Assembly: GCF_000189635.1 (NCBI RefSeq)
Contig: NW_002476154.1
Location: 124,001-188,000 of the forward strand
DNA: 64,000 nucleotides
Source of the DNA: Tetrahymena thermophila SB210
Lineage: Eukaryota > Ciliophora > Oligohymenophorea > Hymenostomatida > Tetrahymenidae
Direction: 5' to 3'
The notes under the pieces: model-generated
Database searches by the model: none
What the model saw: the letters and a program-made list of their open reading frames with translations, nothing else
Told to the model about the DNA's origin: nothing
Made by a program: the position numbers and the translations under genes
Part shown: positions 37,642 through 51,833 of the stretch, piece after piece
Layout: every line of letters begins with the position of its first letter
How positions within the stretch are numbered: the first letter of the stretch is position 1

Positions 37642-39362
37642 TATTAAAAATAATTAATTTTATTTTAAAAAATTACTTATAAAATAATAACTCTATTTTA
37701 TGTAAATTTATATCATATTTATTGTTAACAAATCTTTTAATTTGAAATAGTTTATATATTTTTTCATTTATATTTGATCAAAAATATGTTTATAAAATAT
37801 TAATTTTTGTAATTTTTATCAAAATAGAAAATTTCATGAATTATCTTTTTTCTATTTTATAAAAATTTTCATCAATCAAATAAAATTTCCTGAATTTTAT
37901 TAAAAAATAATATTTTTATTTTTACATAGTTGATTGTTTTTATTTAATAGTTTTTTAAATTATTTTAATATATTTGAAAAAAATATACTTTAGATTTGAT
38001 TGATGATCAGAATAAGTTAAGTTTAATAACAACATTGACTAATTGATCACCTAATTAAAATTTAGGTGTCATTATTTTAAGATTTTAATGTTTGAATATT
38101 GATTAATAATGCATACTAATTTGATAAATTATATCTAACTTTTGAATACTTTAATGAATTTGTACTTATTTTTGATAAATTCAAAGGAGATAGTAATTAT
38201 TAAAAAATAAAAAATGAGATTAACAATAAAAAAGGATTTTGTTGGATAAATTTAGAACTATTTGATATGCTAAAAAATTATATCGAAACAATAAGTTAGT
38301 AGAAATAATTTTAACTTCCATCAGAATTTATATAAATTCTTATATAAAGAATGTTAATTTGAGGAAAAAATTAGAATTTTCTATTAAGTCATATGTAATT
38401 TATATGATTTAATTTATTTTGCATCTGTCTATATTAATTATCTCCTTTCTTACTTTTATCAAAAATTTTTTTGTAAAATGCAAATAGATTAAATTATAAC
38501 AAATATTAATTTTAATTGATATTTCGAGAATTATCTAAAAAAATTCTAAACCAAAATATTTTTATAAATTGAAGATTATTCAATTACTCTTAATCTATAA
38601 AATTAGTTTGATTTACAAAATGTTTTTTAAGTGCGCAGTAATACTTTCTTTAAAAATTTATGCGTTTTTATTTTTAACTCTTGATAAAGAGAGAGAAAGC
38701 TAACAAATATGAGCAAGCATTAAAGTGGCATACACTTGTACTTATATATAATTATCATAAGCTCTGATTAAATAAATAAATAAAGGCATTCGCTAGCTAG
38801 TTGATATGTTTATCTATATTTATTGTATATGGAAGACAAACGCATTTATAAAAGTTATTTATTTTGATTTATTTCTTCTATCATATTAAATGTCAAATTT
38901 TAGAAATAGATGAGCGATTATGCATAGAAAAATGCATGAATGCATTAATATACTTAGAATTACTCAAAAATTTTAATTAATTTTCTTGATCTTTAAATAA
39001 AAAGAGAAAAGAAAATACGTAAGAAAGATTTATAAATAAAAAAAATAAAAAATAATACAAATTCAATAAATCTAATCAGAAAGAAAACAATTCTAAGCAA
39101 AAAAAACAAAGAAAAGCAGAAAGAGAATACTCTTAAAATTAACAAGAAGGTTCAATAAATCAATTAAAAACAAAATAAATAAATAATTAACTAATAAATC
39201 AATTAGCAAAGTACTTAAAAGCAAACACATAATCATTAATTTCAAATTATAGATTATTCTTATAGAATCAAAGAGAAATAAAAAATACTAAATATAATAT
39301 ATACATATATATATCTATCTATAAATCAACCAATCTGACTATCTAGCAAAACATACCATAAG
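37642..39362. other. Intergenic region with purine-rich leader before LETM1
   Basis: First kilobase plain A/T. From about 38990 the + strand is A/G/A-rich (aaagagaaaagaaaa, aagaaaacaattc), the pattern seen upstream of LIS1 too, probably promoter and 5' leader of LETM1. No gene seen. Confidence 0.5.
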
Positions 39363-40871
39363 ATGAATCATCTATCCCATTTTCTTAAACAAAGCTATGC
39401 AACTTAGAAGATGTTTAATACACCTGTCTTTATGAGCAGTATTTAGATTCTTCAAAACAAAATGAGAAACTCCACTTGGTTTAACTCTATTTTCTCTCAT
39501 TCATTTTTCAAGAAGCCAGTCGAAAAAGATGTAAAGAGCTTTTCTCAATTACAAATTTAGCAATTAAGCAAGCAAGGTCTTGAACTCATCCGTAGTTCAA
39601 ACTCTTCTAACTTGAACAGCGTCCTTTTAGGTGATATCCCTTCATCAACTCAACTCAGCTTTAATAGCGAAAGCTTGAATAGCATGTAGAACAAGCAGAA
39701 TTTAATAAAGCTAGCGAGTAGAAATAATTCAACAGTAAAGCATTTCCTAAAGCAATAGGTACAATATTTGAATAACAATACAAATAATACAAATGGCAAT
39801 ATATAGTAAAACAGCAGCATCAGTAGTAATAAATAACTCTAACAGCAATTATAGTATAATGTCATTTCGACTAAGGAATTCCATGAACAAAAAAAGAACT
39901 ACACAAAGATTAAAGCTTTTGTGAAAGAATTCGTTCTCCTGTTAAAGGTAGGTACTATAGACACTTATACAGATTCTAAGTGGTTCTTCAACCTTTTAAT
40001 GAAAAAGAAAAAAACTTAAATGACTGGCTATGAAGTACGTTAAAGTATGAGAATTCGCTCTGATTTGTTTAAAATTATTCCTTTCTCGTTTTTCGTTATT
40101 GTTCCTGCTGCTGAATTATTGCTTCCTGTATACTTGCTCCTCTTCCCCAACGCTATGCCCTCTTAATATACATTCGATTACGCCTACGATTAATACATCC
40201 AATCTTTGGAAGATAACTAAGCCTCAGCCCATGAGTAATTAGCATATAAACTAAAAAATCACTTGATGGAAAAGTGCAATGTCAGTGTTGATCAATTCCT
40301 CCATAGCGACACCTACAAGCTAGCTTTCTTTAAAAACTACAAAAATTTCGAATAAGAGAATCTTGATTTTAACAAATTTTCATCTGATGAATTGATCACT
40401 GTTTGCAAATTCCTTGGTATGGAAATGATTACTGGTACTTACATTATTTCAAAAATTGCTAATATTCTCATCAACACTCCAATTTGGTTTGCTAATTTAG
40501 GCTGCAAGCTTTTGAAAAAAGAAAAGAAATTTGGCTATAGTAAATTCTCAATTGATCTTAACTTTGGTCCATTTGAAGTTTTAAAACGTTAACTTCTCCT
40601 TGTATAAATCAAACGCCATCTTCAATTATTAAGACTATAAGATCAAGCATTCTTCAAGATGGGTTTCCATGATATTGTTGGTCACAGAATCACTGATTTT
40701 GCCAGAGAAAGAGGTATTACAACAATTTCATGTTACGAAACATTGAAAGCCGTTATAGCTAATGAGTGGGTAAATGTAAATATAAATCGTAAATTCAATG
40801 ATAATGCAATGATTTGGTATGCTATCATGCAATACGACTTCCTTAGAAACGCTAACAATGATATGAATTGA
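39363..40871 (+). CDS. LETM1: LETM1-like mitochondrial inner-membrane cation exchanger
   Basis: Intronless, 502 residues. LETM1/Mdm38/YOL027 proteins exchange K+ (or Ca2+) for H+ across the mitochondrial inner membrane and interact with ribosomes there. Visible: a Ser/Phe-rich N-terminus free of acids for about 50 residues (targeting sequence), a Gln/Asn-rich variable stretch (about 115-165), the conserved block SMRIRSDLFKIIPFSFFVIV followed by PAAELLLPVYLLLFPNAMPSQ (residues about 227-270; single membrane helix with the family's conserved Pro and Glu), and the C-terminal ribosome-binding-like domain, including DELITVCKFLGME, ADs such as LLRLQDQAF, and ARERGITTISCYETLKAVIANEW. It lacks the long coiled coil and EF-hand that follow in animal LETM1, like other short protist and yeast members. 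Codon use is of the well-expressed kind. Confidence 0.94.
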
Positions 40872-41941
40872 GCAAATTAAATGTTAATTTTCAACAAAGT
40901 TAATCTCTAAAAAGAACTACAAAAACAATTTATTTATTTGAGTGATAGAAATTCAATCTGCTTCCATTTATTTACCTTATATTATAAACTAAATCATAAT
41001 TACACATTCAATCATAAATTAATTTAAAATCGCTTCTTAGTATGCATTAATAAATATATAATTACTAGCTTAGTAACATTCCAGAAAATACTAACAAGTA
41101 AATTGATACTTTCTTACTGCTGATTGATAGACCTTAATGACATTATTATTATCCTAATTGTAAAAAAATATTTTCATTCAATCAATCAATCAATCACTCA
41201 AATCATATATTTTAACATAATAAATTTATTTTAAGCGTATACTTATTTACTTACAAATGTATAATTGAGTATTCTTCCTATTTTTAAATTAAATATTCAA
41301 AACTCTCTTTTTATAAATATAATTTTAATTACAAAACTAACCAACTTATACTTCTTGTTCTTTGTTTAAGAATAATTAAAAATCTTTTCTATTTAATTTT
41401 TATATTTTTAATTTTCTTAGATTTAATAACATTAAAAGTTCAAATTATAAAAGCCTTATTTATTATTATTTAATAAAATAAAAATCGTTATTAAATGGCT
41501 TTTAAAAATTATAAAAAAACCAATATAGATGACAAACTCAATTAAATATTTCTTAAATTTTATCTGTTTTATTTTTAAGTAAAATCAATTTGGCATAAAA
41601 TATAAATTTGTTAAAATAATTTTAGCCTTTTTTAAGGAAGAAATTATTGTTTAAAATGAAGAAAAATAAAAAATAAATTAATAATTATATTTAGAATTTA
41701 TTTTCATTAACTAATTTTAGAGGAAAACATATTTTTATTTATTTTTCTTCTATAAAATTTACTTTGGGATGTAGAACAAAAAGAAGAAGAAATAATACAA
41801 GAGTTATATAATATTATATATATAATAGACGTTATTAAAAATTAGGTTTTTAAATTAATTACTGAGTTTTATTTTTATTATTATTATCTTTTATAAGAAT
41901 GCATATAGTTTTATTTTCAATCACTTTAGTTGTTAATTGGA
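40872..41941. other. Convergent intergenic region
   Basis: Between the 3' ends of LETM1 and RRP12. It contains (caat)n near 41180. The sequence is otherwise A/T with no gene. Confidence 0.55.
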
Positions 41942-44900
41942 TCATTATTTCACCTTTTTGTTACTAGTTTTAAGACCCTTTAATGCTCCATCTTCTTTTT
42001 TATTCATAATAACATCGAATGCTTTAGAAGCTCTCTTTTGATGTCTCTTATTTAAAGCCTTTTGATTAATTAATCATACAAATATTAATAATTGCCAAAA
42101 ATGAAAATGAATAAATAATTACCTTAGGATTCAATTAAATAAATGCATATGGATCAGGTTTACCTTTTCTAACAACATCACCACCAGTTTCACCCTTAGC
42201 CTTGAAAGTATCACCAGACTCTTTAATGTTGTGAACAAGATTGTTTTTATTATCTAATTTATGAATGAAAATAATTTTAATTAATCATTTATTTTACAAT
42301 AAAAATAAAAAGTAATACCTGTTCTTTTCTAAGTTAATTTTCTTGAAGTGATAGTCTTTTCATTATCATTGATGTCTCTTTCTTCTTGAATGATAGAATC
42401 ATATGTAGCATATTTGTCTTCTCTTCTTCTCTTTTTACCAGTCATATCTTCAATAGCCTCACGTACGATAATCTTACCCTTGATATATTCAACTTCCTTT
42501 CTTTCATTTTCTTCATTAAGTCTTTCTTTCAATTTCTTTAAGCCAGTGTTGGGAACAAAGTGGAATTATTGTTGATCCTAATCGAATTTAAGCAACAAGT
42601 TCTTTTCTTCTTTTTGTTTAGCTAAATTTTCAGATTCCATACGTTGCTAAACATCAAAGTCAGTTTCTTTATACTTAACTTATGCAGCTAGCTTCTTCCT
42701 TTCAATTCTTTCACGGATTTTCTTTTTTATTTATTATATTATCAAATTATTTAGCTATCAAATGTTAAAATTTTACCTTATTCTTTTAGTATCTTTCCTC
42801 CTTTAAGATACCTCTAACAATTCTCTTATGGGCTTCTGGTACATAATCTTCAACAACAGTTCTAGTAAACTTCCTAATTAATCTTGAAACAATCTACTTG
42901 ATGAGTGATCTGTGCTTATCTCTAATGACTTATTCAGATTCAAATATATTGTTGAAGATATCAGGTAATTCGGTTTTTAACTCAGCCTTTGAGATAATTC
43001 TCATATATTTCTTTTTTTATATTAAAAAATTTATTATTTTCATACTGGAAAAAATTATTTTTTAAAAATTACCTTCAAGTAAACTAAAACAGCTTTAAAT
43101 ATTTCTTTGTTTTATTCCTTTAACAAAAGCAAAATAATCGAGTTAACTTCTTTAATGAAAGCAGTGTCTACGTTTTTTCCGAATTTCTCAAGGAGATAAG
43201 CAATAGAAACGATACTGTCAGCCTTCATTAAACTGCTTGAAGCTCCCAAACCAGCAGAGATCTTTATAAATTTAAATAATTTGTAAGCAAAATTAATAGA
43301 TAAATGAATGAATAAATTACCATAGATATAAAGTCATTTAACATATTTAAATTTAACATTTTTTGAGCAATCTTCTTAAAGAGTTCTTAGGAAGCTTTTC
43401 TAGAGCGAATGTTAGATTCTCTTAAACCTACAATAAGTTCAGGAAGGAAAGTTTAGATGAATTCACCAATTTAATCTACTTAGGATTCTTCTGAATCAAA
43501 CTTGTTTAGTTACCAAATTTAAGTAATGACTTAAAGTCTGATAGGTCTAGCAGAGCTTTAAGTGGCTTATTTATTTTTGAGAATTTCAGATACTTGTGGA
43601 AGGAAAGTATAATGGACTTTGGAGACAATATTGCTTAAAAATTTGTAAGCCTTCTTTTGTAATACAGTTTAATCGTCAAGGAAGCATTTAATGAATTTCA
43701 TAGCCATGTCCCATCTATCATTCTTGAAATCCATAGATTAAGAAACAGCAAGTATCATGTCAAAAGTTTTGACTGAGTTGTTAAGCTTTACTCTGGTTTT
43801 TTCTTCAGTAGAAGTGGTGACAAGTCTTTTGATGTTGTGAGCAAAAGCAGAATTAAGATATTCTTTAGGAGCTATAAAAGCAGCCTATTAAATAACGGCA
43901 AGAATTTATTTAGAAATAGGTTTGCCAGGAATGAGAAGAGTATGCATGGATTTGATAAGTTTTTATGCACGCACAATAGTATCAGCAGGAACATTTTTAG
44001 CATGACTAATAAACTTAAAGCTGTACTCCAAACCACGTAGAATACTTCCGAAGTGAGGATTAGAATCCTTGAGTTCAGGATCTAAGTTATCTAAAATTAA
44101 ATTAAGAGCAGTGAAACCCTTTTCACCAGAAACGATGTGGAATCTGCTAAAGCACTCCCATAATTATAAGAAAACATTAAACATAACTAATTCTTATGCA
44201 TTCATTTTCTATGAAGTAATATCCATACCATTCTTAATTGTAGAGATGTGAGGAACAATATGTTCAAGGAAATCTTCAATAGATTGGTTCTTGGTGTATT
44301 TCAAAAACATGGGAATCATCCATAAACTACTCTTGTCTTCAAAGTCTTCAGCTAAAGGATTTAAGCCTGCTATTTGAAGAGGGAATCTTTTAACAATCAA
44401 ACCAGCACCAATTTTTGAAATTAATTTTGCCATGCACTTTTCAAAACTTGAAGCGTGTCTATTAACTCTATTTTCGACTAATTCTTTAACTATTCCATCT
44501 ATATCTGTCATGCCTATTTATATTATTTATTCCAAATAATTCTTTAACAACATATTTATTTTTTTTATTATTTAAAATGCTTACAATCTTAATCTATCTT
44601 TTGGAAGAAAACACCAAGGACTCCATGAACTTAGATTTATCTATTATCGAAACGGTTGCTTAACATGTGCTAGAGCATAGAAATAATCTTTTCAAAAGTG
44701 TTATCTGCAGTAGAAGACTCAACTCCGAGATTATCGATTTCAGTAAAGTCAAATTCATTGAGGAAACCACCAGTTTTATGCTTTTTCCAAAGATATTCAC
44801 CAATAACTGCAATAATCAAAGTTTCCATCTACTTTTAACCAAATGTTGCAAGCTTAACATCGACTGAGAGGATAATTTCCTAAAGCACAGAAATAACTGT

Positions 44901-46164
44901 AGGGATATACTTTTTAGCAGCATGAATATTTTGTTCGTGCATCAAAATAAGAGTTTAAATAAGACATTATGAATAACTCATAACTACTTTTTGATCAGAA
45001 TGTAAACTAGGTTGGTTATCGATAAATTCCTTAATGAGTGTTTCGCAGTTATCAAAGCTGAGTTGTCTCAATTTCATTATATTCTTTTTATTTTAAAAAT
45101 AAATTAAAAAATTTGACTCTAATCTTCACAATGCATTTTAAATCCCTAAAACTATTTTTGCCCTAAATATTTTTTTGCTAATATTTTTATTGTCTTGCAT
45201 GTTTCTTATTTAAAGAATAAATAGCTTTATGTTTTTTGTATCTTAAATAATGAAATAATAAAAGACATACTTCGAATTAAAGGTAAATGAGAACTTCAAG
45301 ATTTTAATCAGTTGTTAATTAGAGTCTCTTAAGTAATGCAAAAGAAATATCGTTAACGTTATTAATAGGAAGGTTCTAAATAGAGTTGCTTAAAAATTGA
45401 GTGATTATGATGCAAATTTAATCATCTTAGCTGTTTTGTAGGATATCAAGAACAAATTTAGTAACAGCAGTACCAATCATAAATTTAGAAGTAATTTTTT
45501 AAGAGAGAAGGGTGTTTAGGCCTTTCCATGCTTGCTTACGAGCTGCAACTTGTTCATTAATTATATTTTCAATTAATTTGACTAAGGCAACATTATTTTA
45601 ATCGATTTATTATTATGTTTACAGTAATTCTACTAAGATAGCAATAGCAAATTTTTAAGTTAATTGGGTACGGCTTTATTATTCTAAAACTTTAAAAATC
45701 ATTTCTCTAATCTATTCATAGAACTTAATAACGATAGCCATATTCACCTTTGTCAAGAGCTAGTTGAAAAGTAACAATTTAGGCTCTTCGCTTTATATGT
45801 TATTAGCATTTATATCCTACTAGAGTAGTTAAAATAAACTGGCAAATAATGCAGTTGAAATAGTTTTATCTTCAAACATCCCTTTTTTCTGTAAATTATA
45901 AATAAAATATTTTATTAGTAATAGCACGAGCTTAAAAATAAAAATTTTCAATGCAGTTTTTATAAATCTTGTCTAATAAATATAATCTAAAATACCTAAG
46001 TCTACTAATTAACAACTGCAGTAAAAATGCAAAAAATGAAAAATGAAATTTACCTAAAGAGCTTCCTTGATTGAATCTAAAACAATCTTGGCGTTCTTAT
46101 AGAGGTCAGAATCCTTAGACTAAGTGAAGGAGTATAATTAGGTAAATGTGTTCTCTTGTTCCAT
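41942..46164 (-). CDS. RRP12: RRP12-like ribosome biogenesis protein (NUC173 HEAT repeats)
   Basis: Nine exons on the minus strand: 46164-46054, 45888-45271, 45083-44585, 44513-43321, 43261-43073, 43010-42777, 42721-42319, 42253-42123, 42058-41942. The sum is 3495 bases, 1164 residues and TGA, close to yeast Rrp12 (about 1230). RRP12 is a HEAT-repeat karyopherin-like factor needed for nuclear export and maturation of both ribosomal subunits. The body is all-helical. The central part (exon 4) carries the NUC173-type region (PQVSEILKNKQATQSSARPI, then FLPELIVGLRESNIRSRKAS). Exon 6 has the conserved IVSRLIRKFTRTVVEDYVPE and HKRIVRGILKEERYQKNKKK. The C-terminus has GDVVRKGKPDPYAFIQLNPK and a basic tail (NKRHQKRASKAF), the usual family end and nuclear-targeting signal. 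All splice sites are GT..AG. Shadow frames on both strands inside exons are discarded. Confidence 0.93.
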
Positions 46165-47591
46165 ATTCTAATTAGTAAACTTTAAATCTATCTATCTATT
46201 TATGTTGTTTATATGTAAGTGTGAATTTATATTATTTTATCAAAAAAATTGTACAAATCTAATTAATTTTATTATTTTTACTTTTGTTTTTAAATATTTT
46301 TACCCTAAATCAGTCAAAGCTATTTATATATTGTTGTTTGTTATTCTCTACAATTAATTATCTTATTTTTTATTTATTCAAATATATAATATCTTTATTT
46401 CTTGATTTTTGATCACTTTTGTTAAAATGTCATTTTAAGCAATTCTAAATGTTTCCTTTCATCAAAACAAACACATACATTCCCTCATTTTAAAAATAAA
46501 TAATTTTAACAGTTAAAAAATATATTAAAAAAGAATAGAAATTAATTTATTTTTTTAAATTGTACTTATTATTATTTAATTTGTGTATTTTATATAATTT
46601 TTAAAATATCAGCTTTATTTGCATTAGCACTTAATTAAGTAAAATATAAAAATAAAAGATCATATAAATTTATTTTCAGATAGATGATTCTTTATCAAAT
46701 TAATGAAAAATATATTTATAAATTTATTATTTTTGTTAATTTGTAATTCATTTAAAAAAATTGAGTAGTAAGAAAATTTAATATTTCTAAACGAATGCAT
46801 GTTAATTAATATCTTTGATTTTGTTATTTAAAAAAAATTCTTACAAAATTGATATAAAACTATTATTATTTATTTATTTATTATTTGATTTTAGCTGGTT
46901 TATTGATAGAAATTTTATTAAATTTCCTTCATAAGATAAAAGTATTAAAGTTACAAGCAACATAGCTAAATGAATTTAAACAATCAGAGTAAATTTATTG
47001 TAGGATATTTATAATCTTATATTCTAAAAATGGATTTATGATTTTTTGTATTAATTAAATTAAAAGTAGCTTAGATTCTAGAATAAAAATGTTTATTAAA
47101 TTCACTCTACTAAATTAAAATATTATAGACAAATTTTTATTAAATTTCTTCTATTATAAAGGTATTTACTCGAATATTATAGATTCTTGTCATGGAAATA
47201 GAAGCGAAAATATTAAATATTTATTAAGCTTAAGAAAAATTAGTTTTATAACTATAAAAATAGTTCAATGGATTTATATTTTGCTGGTAAATACCTATTT
47301 TGTTTTTAAAAATAATTTAGATTTTTATATCATTTTTCAATATAAACAACTTTAATGATCATAAATATTTTTGCAAGTCCATATTTTTAGAACTCAATAA
47401 GTAATGATTAGTTAGTTAATCTTGAATTGCGTAAGCATAATATATTTTTTATATTACTTTATATAAATTTATTTGTTAATTTAATTAAATTATTAGAATT
47501 AAACAATCAATTAATTGTTTTTTTAAAGAATTAGAAAGGAAACAAATATAATTTTTAGATAGATAGAAAGATAGATATTCGTTTTGTAAAT
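46165..47591. other. Divergent intergenic region
   Basis: Promoter space of RRP12 (-) and of the Gln-rich gene (+). Contains gatagatagaaagatag just before 47575. No gene or RNA recognised. Confidence 0.5.
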
Positions 47592-50500
47592 ATGAGTTAA
47601 TCTAAAGTTAGCTAACTTATAAAATCTTTTCAAGCTTTCTTAAAAGGCATGCTGTAATCTAAAGAGATATCCTTAAATTTTACATAGAGGATAGAAATTA
47701 TGCTATTTTATGTTAACAGATATCCACTAGATTGTGATAAAATGGAAATATTTTCTAACAATTCAAATTCAAATGAATTTTTAGAAAGCTTCATAAAAGA
47801 AAACTCACTGGATGTTTTAATTTTTAGTGTCAAAGAAATACTTTCATAAAAAACAGCTAATTAAAAAGTTTAACCTACGCAAACAGACATATAGCCTCCT
47901 AAAATAGAAATCTAATTATCATAAAATGAGTTGTTGATTAAAGATTATATAAAAAATATGATCTCATCCAAAGACTTGAAGTAAAATCAAAATTAAACTC
48001 AATTAGAATAGAACATGGATTTTGGTGGTTACTAAAATTAAATATAATCTCCTTTAATCATAGAAAATCAAACTTTATAAAATATTTTGCAAGAAGAATT
48101 CACTGACGAAATAGATAGTCTAAATAATAGATTTAATGCTAGTAGTTAAGGTTCTTAAAAAATTTTGAATGAGCAAACAAAGCTGAATAATAATTACTTA
48201 GCATCATCGGAAAGTTTATAAAAAAATTACTTAAAAAGTGCAAGTACCAGTCAAAATATACTCAAATCAAAGAGTCCTTCATTTACTTAATTAGATAATG
48301 TTTAAAATGATACAAAAAGTAAATAAAACGAAATAGTAGCTTAAAATTATTCTATGAACAAATCAAGCTCTTAAGCTGTTTTAGCCGATGAAATAGACAT
48401 AATCTAAAGTGAACAAAATTAAAATATCTATTAAGAATAAACAACGAACTAATATTAGCAAAATAAAAACCTAACAAGTAATGATTTCGTATCGAAAAGT
48501 AAGAATTCTCTTTGTTTAATTTTTAATATTAACAAATTCTTCTACTTTTTAGATTTTATCATATAAGTCAAGAATAATTTTAATTTTTTTTGCTTTTAAT
48601 ATTAAAAATAGATTTAAATATTTTTTTTTTTGTTGAGTTAAGTATTTATTAATTTTACTAATTTAAAACAATATTAGACTTAAATTAAATTTAAGAAAAT
48701 TAAAATCCTAATTAATTTGAAAGTTTGCTGACTAATAATAAAACAAATTTTGGTGATATGAATATAGCAAATGGTAAGTAGAACGAAAACATTTAATACA
48801 ATTATTTGTAATATAATTAATCTCTTTAACAGTACTAATTTGAAAATCAAGAAGAAATCAAAAAGAGTCTTAATCATTTGCTGTAAGATGTGAAATCAAA
48901 TCTACAAATAATGAAGAACCACACTATACAATATAATAACTTGATACAAGAATATCAAGATTAAAATAGCTAGCAAAAAGTATACACACTTAAACAAGGT
49001 TTAGCAGGAAAATACTAATACAATTTTAAGTCTCCCATATAAATAGAAAACAAAGATATGGATCTTAATTAATAGATGAAAAAGTCTTTAAAAAATGTAA
49101 TCCTTTATACTAGGAGGGATAGCATTAAGGCATCTTTTTATTCTATTGAGAGCGATCTGTAAAAAAAATTGTAATAGGCTAAGCACAATTTGTAACATAA
49201 TAATGAAAAAAAATCTTACATAAACGCAGATGAATCTAAATCTGATCAAAAATTTACTCGAGGATAGTAAATAGAATCTCTGTCATAGAGATACATGTTA
49301 AATAGATAGAAGAGCAATAATTCAACCTAAAATACAAACTAAAATAAATCTAATTAATTAGGTAATTCTTAGCCATAGTAAATAGATTAATAAATAGTTT
49401 AAGGGATACATAATTAGCCATATATGATATATAATTAACTTTAATAGAATTAAAACTCCTAGCCAAACTAAGAATATAATAAAAATATAGCTAATTCTCC
49501 CTAACAATAAAATATTTTAAATGAAATTAATTAATAATTTAATAATAAAGAATTACCTAAAACACATCAAATTTAAAGATAATATGATGATAATGAAATA
49601 AATTATGCAAGAAAAAACGAGGCTAATATGCAAATCAGCTAATAAGCATAAATTACTACAAATAGCTTTCAATAACAATAGAATGAGCTAGATTATAGTT
49701 AAGGATAATCACCAAAAATACCAGAAGTACAATAACAGCTAAAAACTTTCTTGTAATCATAGATTTAAAATCAAGATTTATAAAAAAATTAATTGAATTA
49801 TTAATATTTTTAAGTTACATAATAACAACTTTAGCCTTCAATATATCAATAATAATAAGTTTAAAATTAAGAACAACAGAAAAACGGTATAAATTATTAT
49901 GATACTTAGTAGTTGATTGCACCATAAATAATATAATCTCCTGTAGTTTATTAAGAAATATAAACTAAAATTCCAGAATAGTTAAAAAATGAATAAATTT
50001 TTTAGGAAGTTTAATAGCTGTAAATGCCTTAAATATAACATCAAAATATAAATTACCAATTTTAATAGTTTCAAGATCAACAATATAAAAATGAATTGAA
50101 TAATTATTAAGCACCATAATCTCAACCACCTTAATAACTATAACAACCAATTATTTATTAATAATAGGTTACAAATGAAGAAAAAGAAAAAAATTAATAA
50201 TTTTATGAATTGTCTTAGAATTAAGAGTTGATACTCTAACAATAATCTCCATTTTAGGTTGAAAAATAACAAAATTTATTGTAATAAATATAGATTTACC
50301 CATTAAATTAGCAACAAAACCAATCACCACCAATAAATAACTAAAGAAGATTTTAAACTGAAATTAATAGAAATCCATTCAGAAACAAAAATTTACTTGA
50401 ATATAAACAAAATTCTTTTATAGAAAATATTTCTGATAGCAATTAAAACTATCTAAATAAAATTCCAATAGAATTTGCCATACAGTAAAAAAATATTATT

Positions 50501-50791
50501 GACTATGAAAAGACAAATCAATAGAATGATCAGCATATCATTTTATAAAATATGTTGAAAAAATACGATTAAAATTTAACTTCTTCACAAAAAAATTTAA
50601 GAAATAGCAATTCTCCAAGTAAACAGCTCCAGAATATATACTCACTTGAAATTGTGATGTAGTAAACTGCTAACAAATATAATAACCCAAATGGTGTTGA
50701 AATTTAATAATAAAACTAATAATATAACAACTAAAATGAATAATTTTCAGAAAAAAATAAACTTTATAGTGAAAATCAATAAATTTATTGA
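47592..50791 (+). CDS. Gln/Asn-rich low-complexity protein, unknown function
   Basis: Two exons (47592-48498 and 48678-50791, intron GTAAG..TTAG) give 1006 residues. Only about the first 100 residues look folded (MSQSKVSQLIKSFQAFLKGM; IEIMLFYVNRYPLDCDKMEI; FLESFIKENSLDVLIFSVKE), a short helical domain I cannot name. Residues about 300-480 contain coiled-coil-like stretches (NQEEIKKSLNHLLQDVKSNL) and a patch, LKNVILYTRRDSIKASFYSI. From about 480 to the end it is dominated by Gln, Asn, Tyr and Ser, a prion-like composition. Most Gln codons are TAA/TAG, mixed with CAA, so the runs are not simple DNA repeats and have been kept by selection or drift at the amino-acid level. Possible roles are a condensate or RNA-granule scaffold, but no RNA-binding domain is seen. 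It directly precedes the receptor array on the same strand. Confidence 0.72.
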
Positions 50792-51833
50792 ATATTTAAC
50801 AATAAATAAATAAATAAATTAACCTTCTATTTTCCATAGTATATTGAGAGGAAGACTTTCTTTTTCTTTATTTTAAAATTTCTATAAAAAAAATTATTAA
50901 AAGTTAAATTCTAAATAAATAAAAATATATTAATTAGTTAGTATTTTTTGAATATCTTTTAATATTATTTTTGCTTAAATTATTATGTACACAATTTATA
51001 CATATTTAAGATTTTCTCCATCCTAATTATCTATAAAATTCTTATACAAATTAAATAAATTTCTTTAAAAGGTTATTATTAATTGGTTAGAACTGTCTTA
51101 CTACTTTATTTAATGATATTTCTTAATCTAAATTATTGTAATTGTAATTAGTTGTTTTTTTAATTTAATTTTCTTGAATGTAGGCGTCTTTTGATGTATG
51201 TATGTATCTTTTTAAATTATATTATCTCTTATGGTAAACCTAATGATATTTAACATAATAATAATATTTGAGATAATACATAATACTTTTTTATTTTAAT
51301 TACTATAAAAGAATTTGATATGATATCAAACATGATTTATATTATTTGATAATACTAACTTTTCTCTCTCAGTATTGAATATCATATTTATTTTTTTAAA
51401 ATATTACAACATTAAAAAATTATTTTATAAGGAATATTTCAACTTCTTTATTACTTTTAAATTTAATATTTCTACAATTTTTCATTAAATACATCTAAAT
51501 TTTAAACAAAATGTTAGATTATAAAGAGCAAAGCAGATTAATTTTACTTTCTATTTTCTAATTACAATAATTTTATTAATTTAATGCTATTAAATTAAAT
51601 ATTTAGCATATTTTTAAGCTTAAAAAGAGAGAGTAACAAACTTAAATATGTTTAGAAATAGAAATTATAATTATTAAATGAATGCTCAATCTTTTATGAT
51701 AATAATGACATCTGAAATCAAAAAAATTCGAATGTAAAAGTGATTATTTTAATTTACAGTAAAAAAAGAGAGTAAAGCTCTATTTTAATCACATATTTAC
51801 GTTAGTATAAAAAATAGATAGAAACTATAAAAA
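50792..51833. other. Intergenic region
   Basis: A/T-rich spacer upstream of the first receptor gene. It includes tgatgtatgtatgtatc near 51195 and no gene. Confidence 0.5.

Noticed and set aside
42329-44867. Several 60-100 residue frames on both strands
   Set aside because: Exon pieces or antisense shadows of RRP12.
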